Below are positions 1 to 5,878 of a stretch of 10,794 bases of DNA, one piece after another. Position numbers and translations under genes: made by a program. Positions within the stretch are counted from its first letter, which is position 1. Each line of letters starts with the position of its first letter. The stretch comes from an uncultured Clostridia bacterium (GTDB taxonomy: Bacteria > Bacillota > Clostridia > Christensenellales > Borkfalkiaceae), in assembly GCA_944354085.1 (NCBI GenBank), contig CALVPW010000097.1:1-10794 (forward strand), read 5' to 3'. Under the pieces are notes generated by a model. It was not told the origin of the DNA. It did no database searches and saw nothing but the letters and a program-made list of their open reading frames with translations.

Positions 1-64
1 GCCCGTCCGTACGGGTGACGCGCACCTTGCGCAGCTCGTCCCGATCGATGATCCTTTCTTCCAT
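1..64 (-). CDS. Partial gene downstream of ispE, product not recognised
   Basis: An ATG at 62-64 opens a frame that runs off the left edge after 21 codons (start MEERIIDRDELRKVRVTR). A strong ribosome site (AAGGAG, then six bases to the ATG) overlaps the end of ispE, and only two bases separate the ispE stop from this ATG. It is therefore almost certainly cotranslated with ispE. The visible piece is charged and has no signal peptide. In Clostridia a GntR-type regulator or spoIIR often follows ispE, but these residues do not let me assign either. Confidence 0.6.
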   Translation of the reverse strand, partial: MEERIIDRDELRKVRVTRTDG

Positions 65-66
65 GC

Positions 67-921
67 TCACTCCTTTTCTTCTTCCGAAGAATACGTTTTC
101 GTCAAAATGGTACGCCATCCCCGCAGGCGCGCCTGCGCCGAACGCGCCTGCGCCTCCGAGGGAAACACCGCATAGCACGCGCTGCCCGAGCCCGTCATGC
201 CCGCGCCGCACGGCGAAAGGGCGGAAAGCGCCCTTAAAGCGTCTGCGATCTCGCCGTTAAGGGTGCACGCCGCCTCGGTGAGATGATTGCCGAACACCCC
301 CTCTTTGCCCGTCCGAATGGCTTCCAGCGCCCGTTCGGTGAGGGGGGGATACGTCTTGCCGAGCGCATCGAATGCCGCAAAGCACTTGGGCGTCGAAACG
401 CCCCGCCGCGGACATGCTATGAGGAAAAACTGTTCGGGCGCGCCCGCAAGCGGGGTCACGCGGTCGCCCCGCCCCTGTATGCGGGCAAAGCCGCCCGTCA
501 GAAGGTACCCCGTGTCGCTGCCGAGCCCGTCGGCGATGCGTTTTACGGCACCCATGTCCGTGACCGCGTACAGCGCGGAGAGCGCCCTTAAAACGCCCGC
601 GGCGTCCGCCGACGATCCGCCCAGCCCCCCGCCGATGGGGATATGCTTTTGGATGACGATATCCGCGCCCGCCGTCCCGAACGCCGCACAGAACCGCTCC
701 GCCGCCAACTGCGCGTTGTTGTACTGCGGCAGGATGCGCTCGCTCCCCATGCCGTGCATGCGGATACAGACGGCACCGTCCCGCCGCGGACGCGCTTTGA
801 TGCGGTCGGCGAGGGCGACGGTCGTCACCAACGAATCGAGAAGATGATATCCGCCCTCCGTACCGACGACGTCGAGCGTGAGATTGATCTTTGCGTGCGC
901 GCGCACCCTGACGGTATCCAT
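67..921 (-). CDS. ispE: 4-diphosphocytidyl-2-C-methyl-D-erythritol kinase IspE
   Basis: Cytosolic GHMP-family kinase that phosphorylates the 2-hydroxyl of CDP-methylerythritol with ATP, the fourth step of the MEP route to isoprenoid precursors. The 284-residue product has the usual family length. Seen in the sequence: N-terminal AHAKINLTL with the catalytic Lys11, the glycine-rich ATP loop PIGGGLGGSSADAAG (95-109), Asp136 in GSDTGYLLTGG, and the C-terminal GHMP motif GMTGSGSACY (241-250). I chose the ATG at 919-921 because the product then begins at the family N-terminus. An in-frame TTG at 955-957 lies inside the -35 box and would add 12 residues. No Shine-Dalgarno site precedes the ATG, while a promoter ends seven bases upstream, so a leaderless message is likely. 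It lies 90 bases after the sipL-like gene and is coupled to the next gene downstream. Confidence 0.96.
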   Translation of the reverse strand: MDTVRVRAHAKINLTLDVVGTEGGYHLLDSLVTTVALADRIKARPRRDGAVCIRMHGMGSERILPQYNNAQLAAERFCAAFGTAGADIVIQKHIPIGGGLGGSSADAAGVLRALSALYAVTDMGAVKRIADGLGSDTGYLLTGGFARIQGRGDRVTPLAGAPEQFFLIACPRRGVSTPKCFAAFDALGKTYPPLTERALEAIRTGKEGVFGNHLTEAACTLNGEIADALRALSALSPCGAGMTGSGSACYAVFPSEAQARSAQARLRGWRTILTKTYSSEEEKE

Positions 922-928
922 AACAAAT

Positions 929-957
929 ATTTTACCATATTTGCCGATACAATGCAA
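929..957 (-). promoter_or_regulatory. Sigma-A type promoter of ispE
   Basis: On the minus strand TTGCAT (952-957), a 17-base spacer and TAAAAT (929-934). Only seven bases separate the -10 box from the ispE ATG, so transcription should begin at 921 or 922, at or one base before the start codon. Confidence 0.6.
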
Positions 958-965
958 GGTTTCTT

Positions 966-1006
966 AAAAAATTTTCACACGGAACGGGCTGCCCGCAGGC
1001 AGCCCG
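966..1006 (-). terminator. Hairpin between the sipL-like gene and ispE, possible weak terminator
   Basis: A perfect 9-bp GC-rich stem (985-993 with 998-1006, loop CGCA) starts six bases after the sipL-like stop codon. On the minus strand a run of six T (971-966) follows, but about 13 bases after the stem rather than directly. It is therefore not a textbook intrinsic terminator. It could also protect the 3' end of the upstream mRNA or allow partial readthrough into ispE. Confidence 0.45.
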
Positions 1007-1011
1007 CTTTC

Positions 1012-2475
1012 TCAGGATATCGTCTTTTTCCGATAGATGATCACCCTCTGTCCTTCCTTGATGGGGAATTCGATCCCGGGATTGCTCGCCGTGACCTCCT
1101 CGGGCGATTTGTTGAGCCGTTTGGAGAGCTCCCACAGCCCGTCGCCCGCGCGCGGCACGTATACGCTGACGGCGCTGTCCCGCTCGGCGAGCGGCGCGCC
1201 CTCCTCGGCAGAGGTGACGAACTTTGCGGCAAAGACGGCGCGTTCGGTGACGGCGCATTTTAAGGTGACTTCGGCATCGATCGTCCCCTCTTCCTTCTGC
1301 CGCGCGCTCATGCCGCAGGCGAGCACCTCGACGGCGGCGTCCCGCGCCTGCACCGCCACGGAAAAGGGCAGGCTCATCTCGATGCCGCGGCGGCTCCCGT
1401 CCGCTCCGCGCACCAAAAGCGTGGCGAGCGCGACCCCTTCGGCGCGCGCGCCGTCTGCGTCAGGCTGAAGGTTCGCCTCCGCCCGCACCAGCGTGACGGC
1501 TTCCAGCGTATCCGAAAAATCAACGGGCGAAGAGAGCGCCGCCCTGCCCGTGACGCGTTCCGTGAACTGCGTCCGCTCCCCCACGCCCGACGAGGAGAGC
1601 GTGCGGCAGGCGAGCGTGACGGCATGGTCGCGGGAAAAGGCGTCCGTCACGCCGTCGATCGCCGTCTCCTCGTACAGGCACACGTCGGCGTGCAGCGAGA
1701 GCGTGACGGTGAGCGGACATTTGCCGCGTTCCTCGTCCGCGTCCGCCCGAAGCTGCGCTTCGCGCACGGTGACGGCTACTTCGGCGCGGCAGCCCGCCGC
1801 CTCGGACGGGATCTCGATACGGAAGGGCACAAGCCGTTCAAAGGAGACGAGGGAATCCCCGCCCGCCGCCAGAACGCCCACGAGCACTTCGCCCTCGATA
1901 CGGACGCCGTCCGTCCCGCAGGCGACGCCCGTGACGTGCACCGTTTCGGCATGCTGCAGGATATCGCCGACGGGGCCCGCCTCAAAATCATCCTCCGTCT
2001 CGGCGTCGCCGCTCACGAGATGCGCGGTGAGCACGCGCACGGGCTCGCGGCGGAGCACGAGATCGCCGCCCGCAAGATATTCAAAACTTTGTTCGCCGAA
2101 GAGCGCGATATCCGCCCCCAAAAGCGCCGTCACATACGTGCTGGCGCCCTCGCGGCGGACGGAAATATTTTCGGCTGAGAGCTTCACCTGCGCCGCCGCG
2201 GCGGGGAACACGCGCTCGTCTTTGGCGACGGCGGTAAATTCCACCCCCTTTTCCGCGCGGCAGACGCGGCGGTCCGCGTCCTCGTACACGATGGAAAAAT
2301 GCACCCTTCCGTAATAGCGCACCTCGCCGTTGCCAGCCTCCGCGCCCGAAAGGCGGGGGCATGCGTGCACGGAAAGCGCCGTTTCCACCTCGGGAAAGCG
2401 GCATTCCACCGCCGTCTGCGCGTTCGTTTCGAAAAGTTTCCCGTACCCGCGGAAAGTCTCCGTCTGCGTTTTCAT
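1012..2475 (-). CDS. sipL: SipL-like spore morphogenesis protein (SPOCS/DUF3794 repeats plus LysM)
   Basis: The 487-residue product has no signal peptide or membrane segment. I see three beta-rich units that look like SPOCS (DUF3794) domains, near residues 35-130, 175-270 and 345-415, and a C-terminal LysM domain at 436-482 (VYVPRAGDGLWELSKRLN, then NPGIEFPIKEGQRVIIY). This matches SipL of Clostridioides difficile in size and order. SipL binds the coat ATPase SpoIVA through its LysM domain and helps anchor the spore coat around the forespore. The gene lies just upstream of ispE, as I recall for clostridial sipL. The ATG at 2473-2475 has a strong ribosome site (AAGGAG at 2483-2488, seven-base spacing) and is preceded by a sigma-E-like promoter. 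Many Clostridia carry several DUF3794/LysM proteins, so the precise orthology to SipL is likely but not certain. Confidence 0.85.
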   Translation of the reverse strand: MKTQTETFRGYGKLFETNAQTAVECRFPEVETALSVHACPRLSGAEAGNGEVRYYGRVHFSIVYEDADRRVCRAEKGVEFTAVAKDERVFPAAAAQVKLSAENISVRREGASTYVTALLGADIALFGEQSFEYLAGGDLVLRREPVRVLTAHLVSGDAETEDDFEAGPVGDILQHAETVHVTGVACGTDGVRIEGEVLVGVLAAGGDSLVSFERLVPFRIEIPSEAAGCRAEVAVTVREAQLRADADEERGKCPLTVTLSLHADVCLYEETAIDGVTDAFSRDHAVTLACRTLSSSGVGERTQFTERVTGRAALSSPVDFSDTLEAVTLVRAEANLQPDADGARAEGVALATLLVRGADGSRRGIEMSLPFSVAVQARDAAVEVLACGMSARQKEEGTIDAEVTLKCAVTERAVFAAKFVTSAEEGAPLAERDSAVSVYVPRAGDGLWELSKRLNKSPEEVTASNPGIEFPIKEGQRVIIYRKKTIS

Positions 2476-2510
2476 GTCCTTACTCCTTAAGATCCGAATG
2501 CTTTTACCGT

Positions 2511-2537
2511 ATCGTATGCGCGGCGCGCGGACGATAT
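2511..2537 (-). promoter_or_regulatory. Sigma-E-like sporulation promoter of the sipL-like gene
   Basis: On the minus strand ATA (2535-2537), 16 bases, then CATACGAT (2511-2518). The Bacillus sigma-E pattern is ATA, 16-18 bases, CATACAnT, so one constrained -10 base differs. Transcription would start near 2504, giving a leader of about 30 bases containing the AAGGAG site. The -35 element is short, so chance remains possible. Confidence 0.45.
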
Positions 2538-2562
2538 GCGCGGAGGAAGGCGTCGAACGGGG

Positions 2563-2570
2563 TATAAAAT
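2563..2570 (+). promoter_or_regulatory. Possible -10 element of veg
   Basis: TATAAAAT sits 26 bases before the veg ATG in otherwise GC-rich DNA, which would place the transcript start near 2576. No recognisable -35 box lies 16-18 bases upstream, so this is a weak call. Confidence 0.3.
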
Positions 2571-2596
2571 TGCGGAAAACGGGCGATCATGGGAAC

Positions 2597-2866
2597 ATGA
2601 TCAGGCAAAACGGCGATATCGCGGAAGTCAAACGGCGCATCCGCGCCTATTTTTGCAAGCACGTCGACGTGACGGTGCGCCTCGGACGGAACAAGTCGAT
2701 GCGCTTCGGCGGGCGGGTGACGGGCGTGTATCCCGCTCTGTTCACCGTCCGCCCCGACGACGAGGCGTTTTTGGGCAAGACCTCCTACTCGTACGCCGAG
2801 GTGCTGTGCGGGAGCATCGCGCTGCAGCTCACGCCCGCCGCGCGGGAAAAACCGTCCCGCGCATGA
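2597..2866 (+). CDS. veg: Veg family protein
   Basis: An 89-residue small basic protein of the Veg (DUF1021) family, found throughout spore-forming Firmicutes. In Bacillus subtilis it is strongly expressed and has been linked to biofilm matrix gene control and spore outgrowth; its biochemical action is not settled. Family features visible are the N-terminal IAEVKRRI helix, the basic stretch RLGRNKSMRFGG, and the hallmark YPALFTV and SYSYAEVL segments of the SH3-like fold. The frame is open much further upstream, but family alignment supports the ATG at 2597. Its ribosome site is poor: GGGA only two bases away, while a stronger GGAGGAAGG at 2542-2550 has no usable start in range. It diverges from the sipL-like gene; in Bacillus veg also lies close to ispE. 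The last dozen residues (TPAAREKPSRA) look like a variable tail. Confidence 0.9.
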   Translation: MIRQNGDIAEVKRRIRAYFCKHVDVTVRLGRNKSMRFGGRVTGVYPALFTVRPDDEAFLGKTSYSYAEVLCGSIALQLTPAAREKPSRA

Positions 2867-2898
2867 AAAAAGCCCGTCGGTCCTGCCGACGGGCTTTT
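2866..2898. terminator. Bidirectional intrinsic terminator between veg and rpmA
   Basis: A perfect 10-bp stem (2871-2880 with 2886-2895, five-base loop) is flanked by six A on the left and four T on the right. It ends the plus-strand veg transcript and, with a run of six T on the minus strand, the rplU-rpmA transcript. It begins at the last base of the veg stop codon. Confidence 0.9.
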
Positions 2899-2908
2899 CA
2901 TGCGTGCA

Positions 2909-3175
2909 TCAATACACGCTGACTTGCTTTTTGTCCCTGCCCTTGCGCTCGTAGCGAACGACGCCGTCCTTGAGGGCGAAGAGCGTATCGTCTCCGCCGA
3001 TGCCGACGTTGTTGCCGGGGTGGATCTTCGTGCCTCTCTGGCGGACGAGGATGCTGCCTGCCAGCACGCTCTGCCCGTCCTGACGCTTCACGCCGAGGCG
3101 CTTTGCCTCGCTGTCGCGGCCGTTGTGCGAAGAACCCGTACCCTTTTTATGCGCGAATAAGCTGATGAAAAACAT
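2909..3175 (-). CDS. rpmA: 50S ribosomal protein L27 (bL27) with cleavable N-terminal extension
   Basis: Product of 88 residues, a structural protein of the large ribosomal subunit whose N-terminal tail reaches the peptidyl transferase centre. The L27 signature is clear: KKGTGSSHNGRDSEAKRLG, then GQSVLAGSILVRQRGTKIHPG and the glycine-rich GNNVGIGGDDTLFALKDG. The N-terminus MFFISLFAHKKG resembles the Firmicutes extension that the cysteine protease Prp removes after a Phe; the expected cut is between Phe7 and Ala8, exposing AHKKG. The extension is about two residues shorter than in Staphylococcus. A good ribosome site (AAGGAG, nine-base spacing) supports the ATG at 3173-3175. It is cotranscribed with rplU across a 53-base gap, but the prp gene usually found between them is absent. 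Confidence 0.98.
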   Translation of the reverse strand: MFFISLFAHKKGTGSSHNGRDSEAKRLGVKRQDGQSVLAGSILVRQRGTKIHPGNNVGIGGDDTLFALKDGVVRYERKGRDKKQVSVY

Positions 3176-3228
3176 ATTCGTTATCTCCTTATTGCGAATT
3201 GATTGCGGGGGATCCCCCCTTGGTTGCG

Positions 3229-3534
3229 TCAGAGCGAGATCTTCTCGATCTTGACTGCGGTGAACGGCTGACGGTGACCCTGCTTTTTGCGCTCGTTCTT
3301 CTTGGGCTTATACTTGAAGACGATGATCTTCTTGTACTTGTCCTGCGCTTCGACCTTGGCAGTCACTTTCGCGTTCTCGACGTCCTTGCCGACTTTGACG
3401 GCGCCGCCGTCCGACACCATGACGACGTTGAAAGAAACTTCTGCGCCGACTTCCGCCGCGAGCTTCTCCACCTTGAGAACGTCACCTTCGGAAACCTTGT
3501 ACTGCTTTCCGCCGTTTTCGATGATCGCGTACAT
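3229..3534 (-). CDS. rplU: 50S ribosomal protein L21 (bL21)
   Basis: A 101-residue protein of the large ribosomal subunit that binds 23S rRNA. Recognisable features are the start MYAIIENGGKQYKVSEGD, the central VKVGKDVENAKVTAKV, and the basic C-terminal block FKYKPKKNERKKQGHRQ followed by TAVKIEKI, all typical of bL21. The frame stays open far upstream, but the start at 3532-3534 is fixed by homology and by a strong ribosome site (AGGAGG, eight-base spacing). It is the first gene of the rplU-rpmA operon, read from a near-consensus promoter through an ~85-base leader. RNase E/G (rng) is the usual upstream neighbour and lies beyond one inverted gene here. Confidence 0.98.
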   Translation of the reverse strand: MYAIIENGGKQYKVSEGDVLKVEKLAAEVGAEVSFNVVMVSDGGAVKVGKDVENAKVTAKVEAQDKYKKIIVFKYKPKKNERKKQGHRQPFTAVKIEKISL

Positions 3535-3619
3535 ATTCTTAACCTCCTCTTCCCAGTCTCGCAAGTTGCGTAGGCGGCCCGTATCGCATGACCCTTTGCT
3601 GCCCGTCCTTAGCGGCTCA
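3535..3619 (-). ncRNA. 5' leader of rplU-rpmA, candidate L21 leader
   Basis: The predicted transcript start near 3619 leaves about 85 untranslated bases before rplU. Many Firmicutes carry a structured L21 leader at exactly this position, thought to mediate autoregulation. I can see small self-complementary pieces (for instance CGCAACTTGCG around 3559-3569), but I could not match the consensus fold. The call rests on position and length. Confidence 0.4.
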
Positions 3620-3625
3620 GAGTGT

Positions 3626-3654
3626 ATTATATGGGATATGCGGCGGAAAGTCAA
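3626..3654 (-). promoter_or_regulatory. Sigma-A promoter of rplU-rpmA
   Basis: On the minus strand TTGACT (3649-3654), exactly 17 bases, then a perfect TATAAT (3626-3631). Eleven of twelve consensus bases match, fitting a highly expressed ribosomal protein operon. Confidence 0.88.
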
Positions 3655-3692
3655 GCGCTTTTTGCGGCGAATGCGCATTTTTCTTACGAAAA

Positions 3693-3720
3693 GATCACAT
3701 CCTGTTTGCAGGATGCGATC
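3693..3720 (+). promoter_or_regulatory. Hairpin directly before the ribosome site of the helical protein gene
   Basis: GATCaCATCCTG (3693-3704), loop TTTG, CAGGATGcGATC (3709-3720): a 12-position stem with a single A-C mismatch. It ends one base before the AAGGAGG site at 3722-3728. No T run follows, so it is not a terminator. A translational or mRNA-stability role is an inference from position. Confidence 0.4.
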
Positions 3721-3735
3721 CAAGGAGGCGAAAGG

Positions 3736-4179
3736 ATGCAATTGAAAAAAAGCGAAGAGATCTTGGCGGAAGTACACCGCAACTGCGCGCTCGCGCTGCA
3801 ATCGATCGGCAATATCCTGCCCGAGGCGGAGGACGCCGCCGTCAAAGAAGAGCTCCTCGCCCAGCACGAACAGTACGAAAAACTCAGCGGGAAGGCGGCG
3901 ATGCTCGCCCAAGACAAGCGCATCACGCTCAAAGACCCGAGCCCCATCAAAAAAGCCATGATGTGGGGGAGCATCAAGATGAACACGCTTGCAGACAACT
4001 CCCGCGCGCATATCGCCGAAATGATGGTGCAGGGCACGGTGATGGGCATCACGGCGCTCAAAAGCACGCTCGCCGAAGCCTGCAAGGACTGCGCGGACGA
4101 GGAGATCTTGTCGCTCGCCCGCGAACTTTTGACGGCGGAAGAATGTTTTGAACGCAAATGGAAAAAGCTCATTGCCTGA
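3736..4179 (+). CDS. Small all-helical, ferritin-like-fold protein of unknown function
   Basis: Product of 147 residues, predicted almost entirely helical: helices near 5-27, 32-60, 77-118 and 121-145, consistent with a four-helix bundle. I recognise the pattern (KSEEILAEVHRNC; MNTLADNSRAHIAEMMVQG; LLTAEECFERK) as a conserved Firmicutes family, but cannot attach a name or activity. His44/Glu48, His92/Glu95 and Glu135/Glu136 fall on helices and could be metal ligands as in ferritin-like proteins; this is speculation. There is no signal peptide or membrane segment. The start at 3736 has an excellent AAGGAGG site with seven-base spacing, so the open frame further upstream, which covers the rplU promoter, is not coding. 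The gene diverges from rplU and converges on rng. Confidence 0.8.
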   Translation: MQLKKSEEILAEVHRNCALALQSIGNILPEAEDAAVKEELLAQHEQYEKLSGKAAMLAQDKRITLKDPSPIKKAMMWGSIKMNTLADNSRAHIAEMMVQGTVMGITALKSTLAEACKDCADEEILSLARELLTAEECFERKWKKLIA

Positions 4180-4221
4180 GCGCGCCTTCGGCAAAAATTA
4201 ACGCCTGCAACGGGAACAGCA

Positions 4222-4269
4222 CGGGGCGCGCCGCTTTGCACTGCAAAGCGGCGCGCCCCGACGTCTTTT
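4222..4269. terminator. Long perfect hairpin between two convergent genes
   Basis: An 18-bp perfect stem (4222-4239 with 4243-4260, loop ACT) is rich in GC, with an inner AT-containing part. On the plus strand it is followed by ACGTCTTTT (T run 4266-4269), giving an intrinsic terminator for the helical protein gene. It also lies 33 bases after the rng stop on the other strand and could end that transcript, although no T run is close on that side. Confidence 0.75.
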
Positions 4270-4292
4270 GAACATGCAGTCTTCGCGGCGGC

Positions 4293-5789
4293 TCAGTAGA
4301 GGATCTGCGCGTCGTCGGGCAGCGTGAGGACGGGCGCGTTGTCGCCGCGGACGGCGTATTTTTCCTCGTTCCAATCCGCATGCGGGACGAGGTAGACGCG
4401 CTTGCCCTTCCAGACGGAAGAAAGCTCCTCGGAAAACATGCGGGCGGAGAGGATGCTTTTTACGAGATCGCGGGCGCAATCGACGATCGCGGCGTGATAG
4501 CCGTCGGCAAACAGGGCGCTGATATCGCCGCGCAGGCGGAGCGCCATGTACATATCCGAGAGCACGTATCCCTGCCGCGTACAATGCGGGCACGGCTTGA
4601 AGAAGAACTCCGTCGTCTCCGCGCCCGTGCGTTTGCGCGTGAAGAGGGTGACGCACACGTCCCCCATGGGAAGGACGCGGCATTTGGCGCGGTCGGAAGA
4701 GAGCGCCTCCGCGAGCGCCTCGTTGACGGCGAGACGGTGCGCCTCGTCCGTCATATCGATAAAATCGACGGCAACGATGCCGCCCACGTTGCGCAGCCGC
4801 ACTTGACGGGCGATCTCGCGCGCGGCGACGAGGTTTGCCTCCAACACCGTGCTCTCGAGGTCGTTTCCCCCCACGAATTTGCCCGTGTTCACGTCGATGA
4901 CCGTCATCGCTTCCGCCTTGTCGATGACAAGGTATCCGCCGTTTTCCAGCGGGACGGTGCGCGAGAGCAGCGTACGGAGCTGCTCGGAGAGCGAGAAGGC
5001 GCGGAACATGTCCGCCTTCCCCTCGTACAGTTCGACTTTGCGCTCGCCGAGGTCGGAACGCAGACGGGCGAGCGAGAGCACTTTTTCGTACAGCGCGCGG
5101 TCGTTGACATAGATGCGGGTGACGCCGCCGCCCAAGCTGTCGCGCATCACCTTAAACGGGAGATCGCACTCGCGGTAGACCACGTCGCCCACCGCGGCGG
5201 ACGCTGCCGCCGCCTGCACCGACCGCCAGACGCGCTTCAAATATTCCGATTCGATCTTCAGATGGCGTTTCCCCGCGCCTTCCGCCGCCGTACGGATGAT
5301 GAACCCGTCCCCGCCGCCGCGCAGCTTTTCGGCCTCCTTTAGAAGCGCCGCGCGCGCATCTTCCGCGACGATCTTGCGGGAGATCCCCAAAAAGTCTGTT
5401 TGGGGAAGGTATATGAGGTTTTTCCCAACAAAGGAAAGGTCGCACGTGACCTTGGCGCCCTTGCTGCCGCGCGGCGGTTTGACGATCTGCACCAAGATCT
5501 CGTCGCCCTCTTTTAAGGAGATCGCCTCGGCGGCGTTGCCTTCGCCGTCGTACGTGGAAAAGCGCGAAGCGCCCTCGGCGAGCGGCAGGTAGCAGTTGCG
5601 TTCCAGCCCGCAGGAGATGAATGCCGCCTGCATGCCGGGGACCACGTTGCACACCCGCCCTTTATAGATGTTTCCCGTCAGATCGTGCGCGCCCTGTTCC
5701 TCGAACGCCGCCTCCACGATCTTCCCGTCTTCCGCATACACGGCGATCTGCGCGCCGCAGAAGCGGTCGAAAAACCATTCCTTCCTCAT
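4293..5789 (-). CDS. rng: Ribonuclease E/G family endoribonuclease
   Basis: A 498-residue endoribonuclease that cuts single-stranded AU-rich RNA in mRNA turnover and rRNA or tRNA maturation. Domain order: an S1-type RNA-binding region near residues 38-120 (GNIYKGRVCNVVPGMQAAF), a 5'-sensor/RNase H-like region, then the DNase I-like catalytic core. Magnesium-binding Asp299 lies in VIDVNTG and Asp342 in VDFIDM, with the same 43-residue spacing as Asp303 and Asp346 of E. coli RNase E. The zinc-link motif is CPHC (400-403). Length fits RNase G; the long C-terminal degradosome scaffold of RNase E is missing. I chose the ATG at 5787-5789 (ribosome site AAGGTGAT) over an in-frame GTG 14 codons upstream. 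It has its own promoter and appears monocistronic. RNase G normally lies upstream of rplU, as it broadly does here. Confidence 0.95.
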   Translation of the reverse strand: MRKEWFFDRFCGAQIAVYAEDGKIVEAAFEEQGAHDLTGNIYKGRVCNVVPGMQAAFISCGLERNCYLPLAEGASRFSTYDGEGNAAEAISLKEGDEILVQIVKPPRGSKGAKVTCDLSFVGKNLIYLPQTDFLGISRKIVAEDARAALLKEAEKLRGGGDGFIIRTAAEGAGKRHLKIESEYLKRVWRSVQAAAASAAVGDVVYRECDLPFKVMRDSLGGGVTRIYVNDRALYEKVLSLARLRSDLGERKVELYEGKADMFRAFSLSEQLRTLLSRTVPLENGGYLVIDKAEAMTVIDVNTGKFVGGNDLESTVLEANLVAAREIARQVRLRNVGGIVAVDFIDMTDEAHRLAVNEALAEALSSDRAKCRVLPMGDVCVTLFTRKRTGAETTEFFFKPCPHCTRQGYVLSDMYMALRLRGDISALFADGYHAAIVDCARDLVKSILSARMFSEELSSVWKGKRVYLVPHADWNEEKYAVRGDNAPVLTLPDDAQILY

Positions 5790-5843
5790 TACAAAATCAC
5801 CTTTCAAGAACCCAAAGGGGAAATTTTGCACATAGCAGGGAAT

Positions 5844-5872
5844 ATTTTAGCACATTTCTCGGGATTTTTCAA
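5844..5872 (-). promoter_or_regulatory. Sigma-A promoter of rng
   Basis: On the minus strand TTGAAA (5867-5872), 17 bases, then TAAAAT (5844-5849). Transcription would start near 5837, giving a 5' untranslated region of about 48 bases. The -35 box sits only six bases past the spoIVFB stop codon, and no terminator lies between, so some readthrough from spoIVFB is possible. Confidence 0.75.
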
Positions 5873-5878
5873 GTTATT

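Noticed and set aside
3207..3218. The palindrome GGGGGATCCCCC as a terminator between rplU and rpmA.
   Set aside because: The stem is too short and no T run follows; rpmA needs readthrough because it shows no promoter of its own.
3662..3690. TTGCGG, 17 bases, TACGAA as a promoter for the helical protein gene.
   Set aside because: Only about half of the bases match consensus in each box; this is expected by chance.
3535..4194. An N-terminal extension of L21 by about 220 codons.
   Set aside because: It would translate through the rplU promoter and antisense to the helical protein gene; bL21 starts at MYAIIENGGKQY with its own AGGAGG site.
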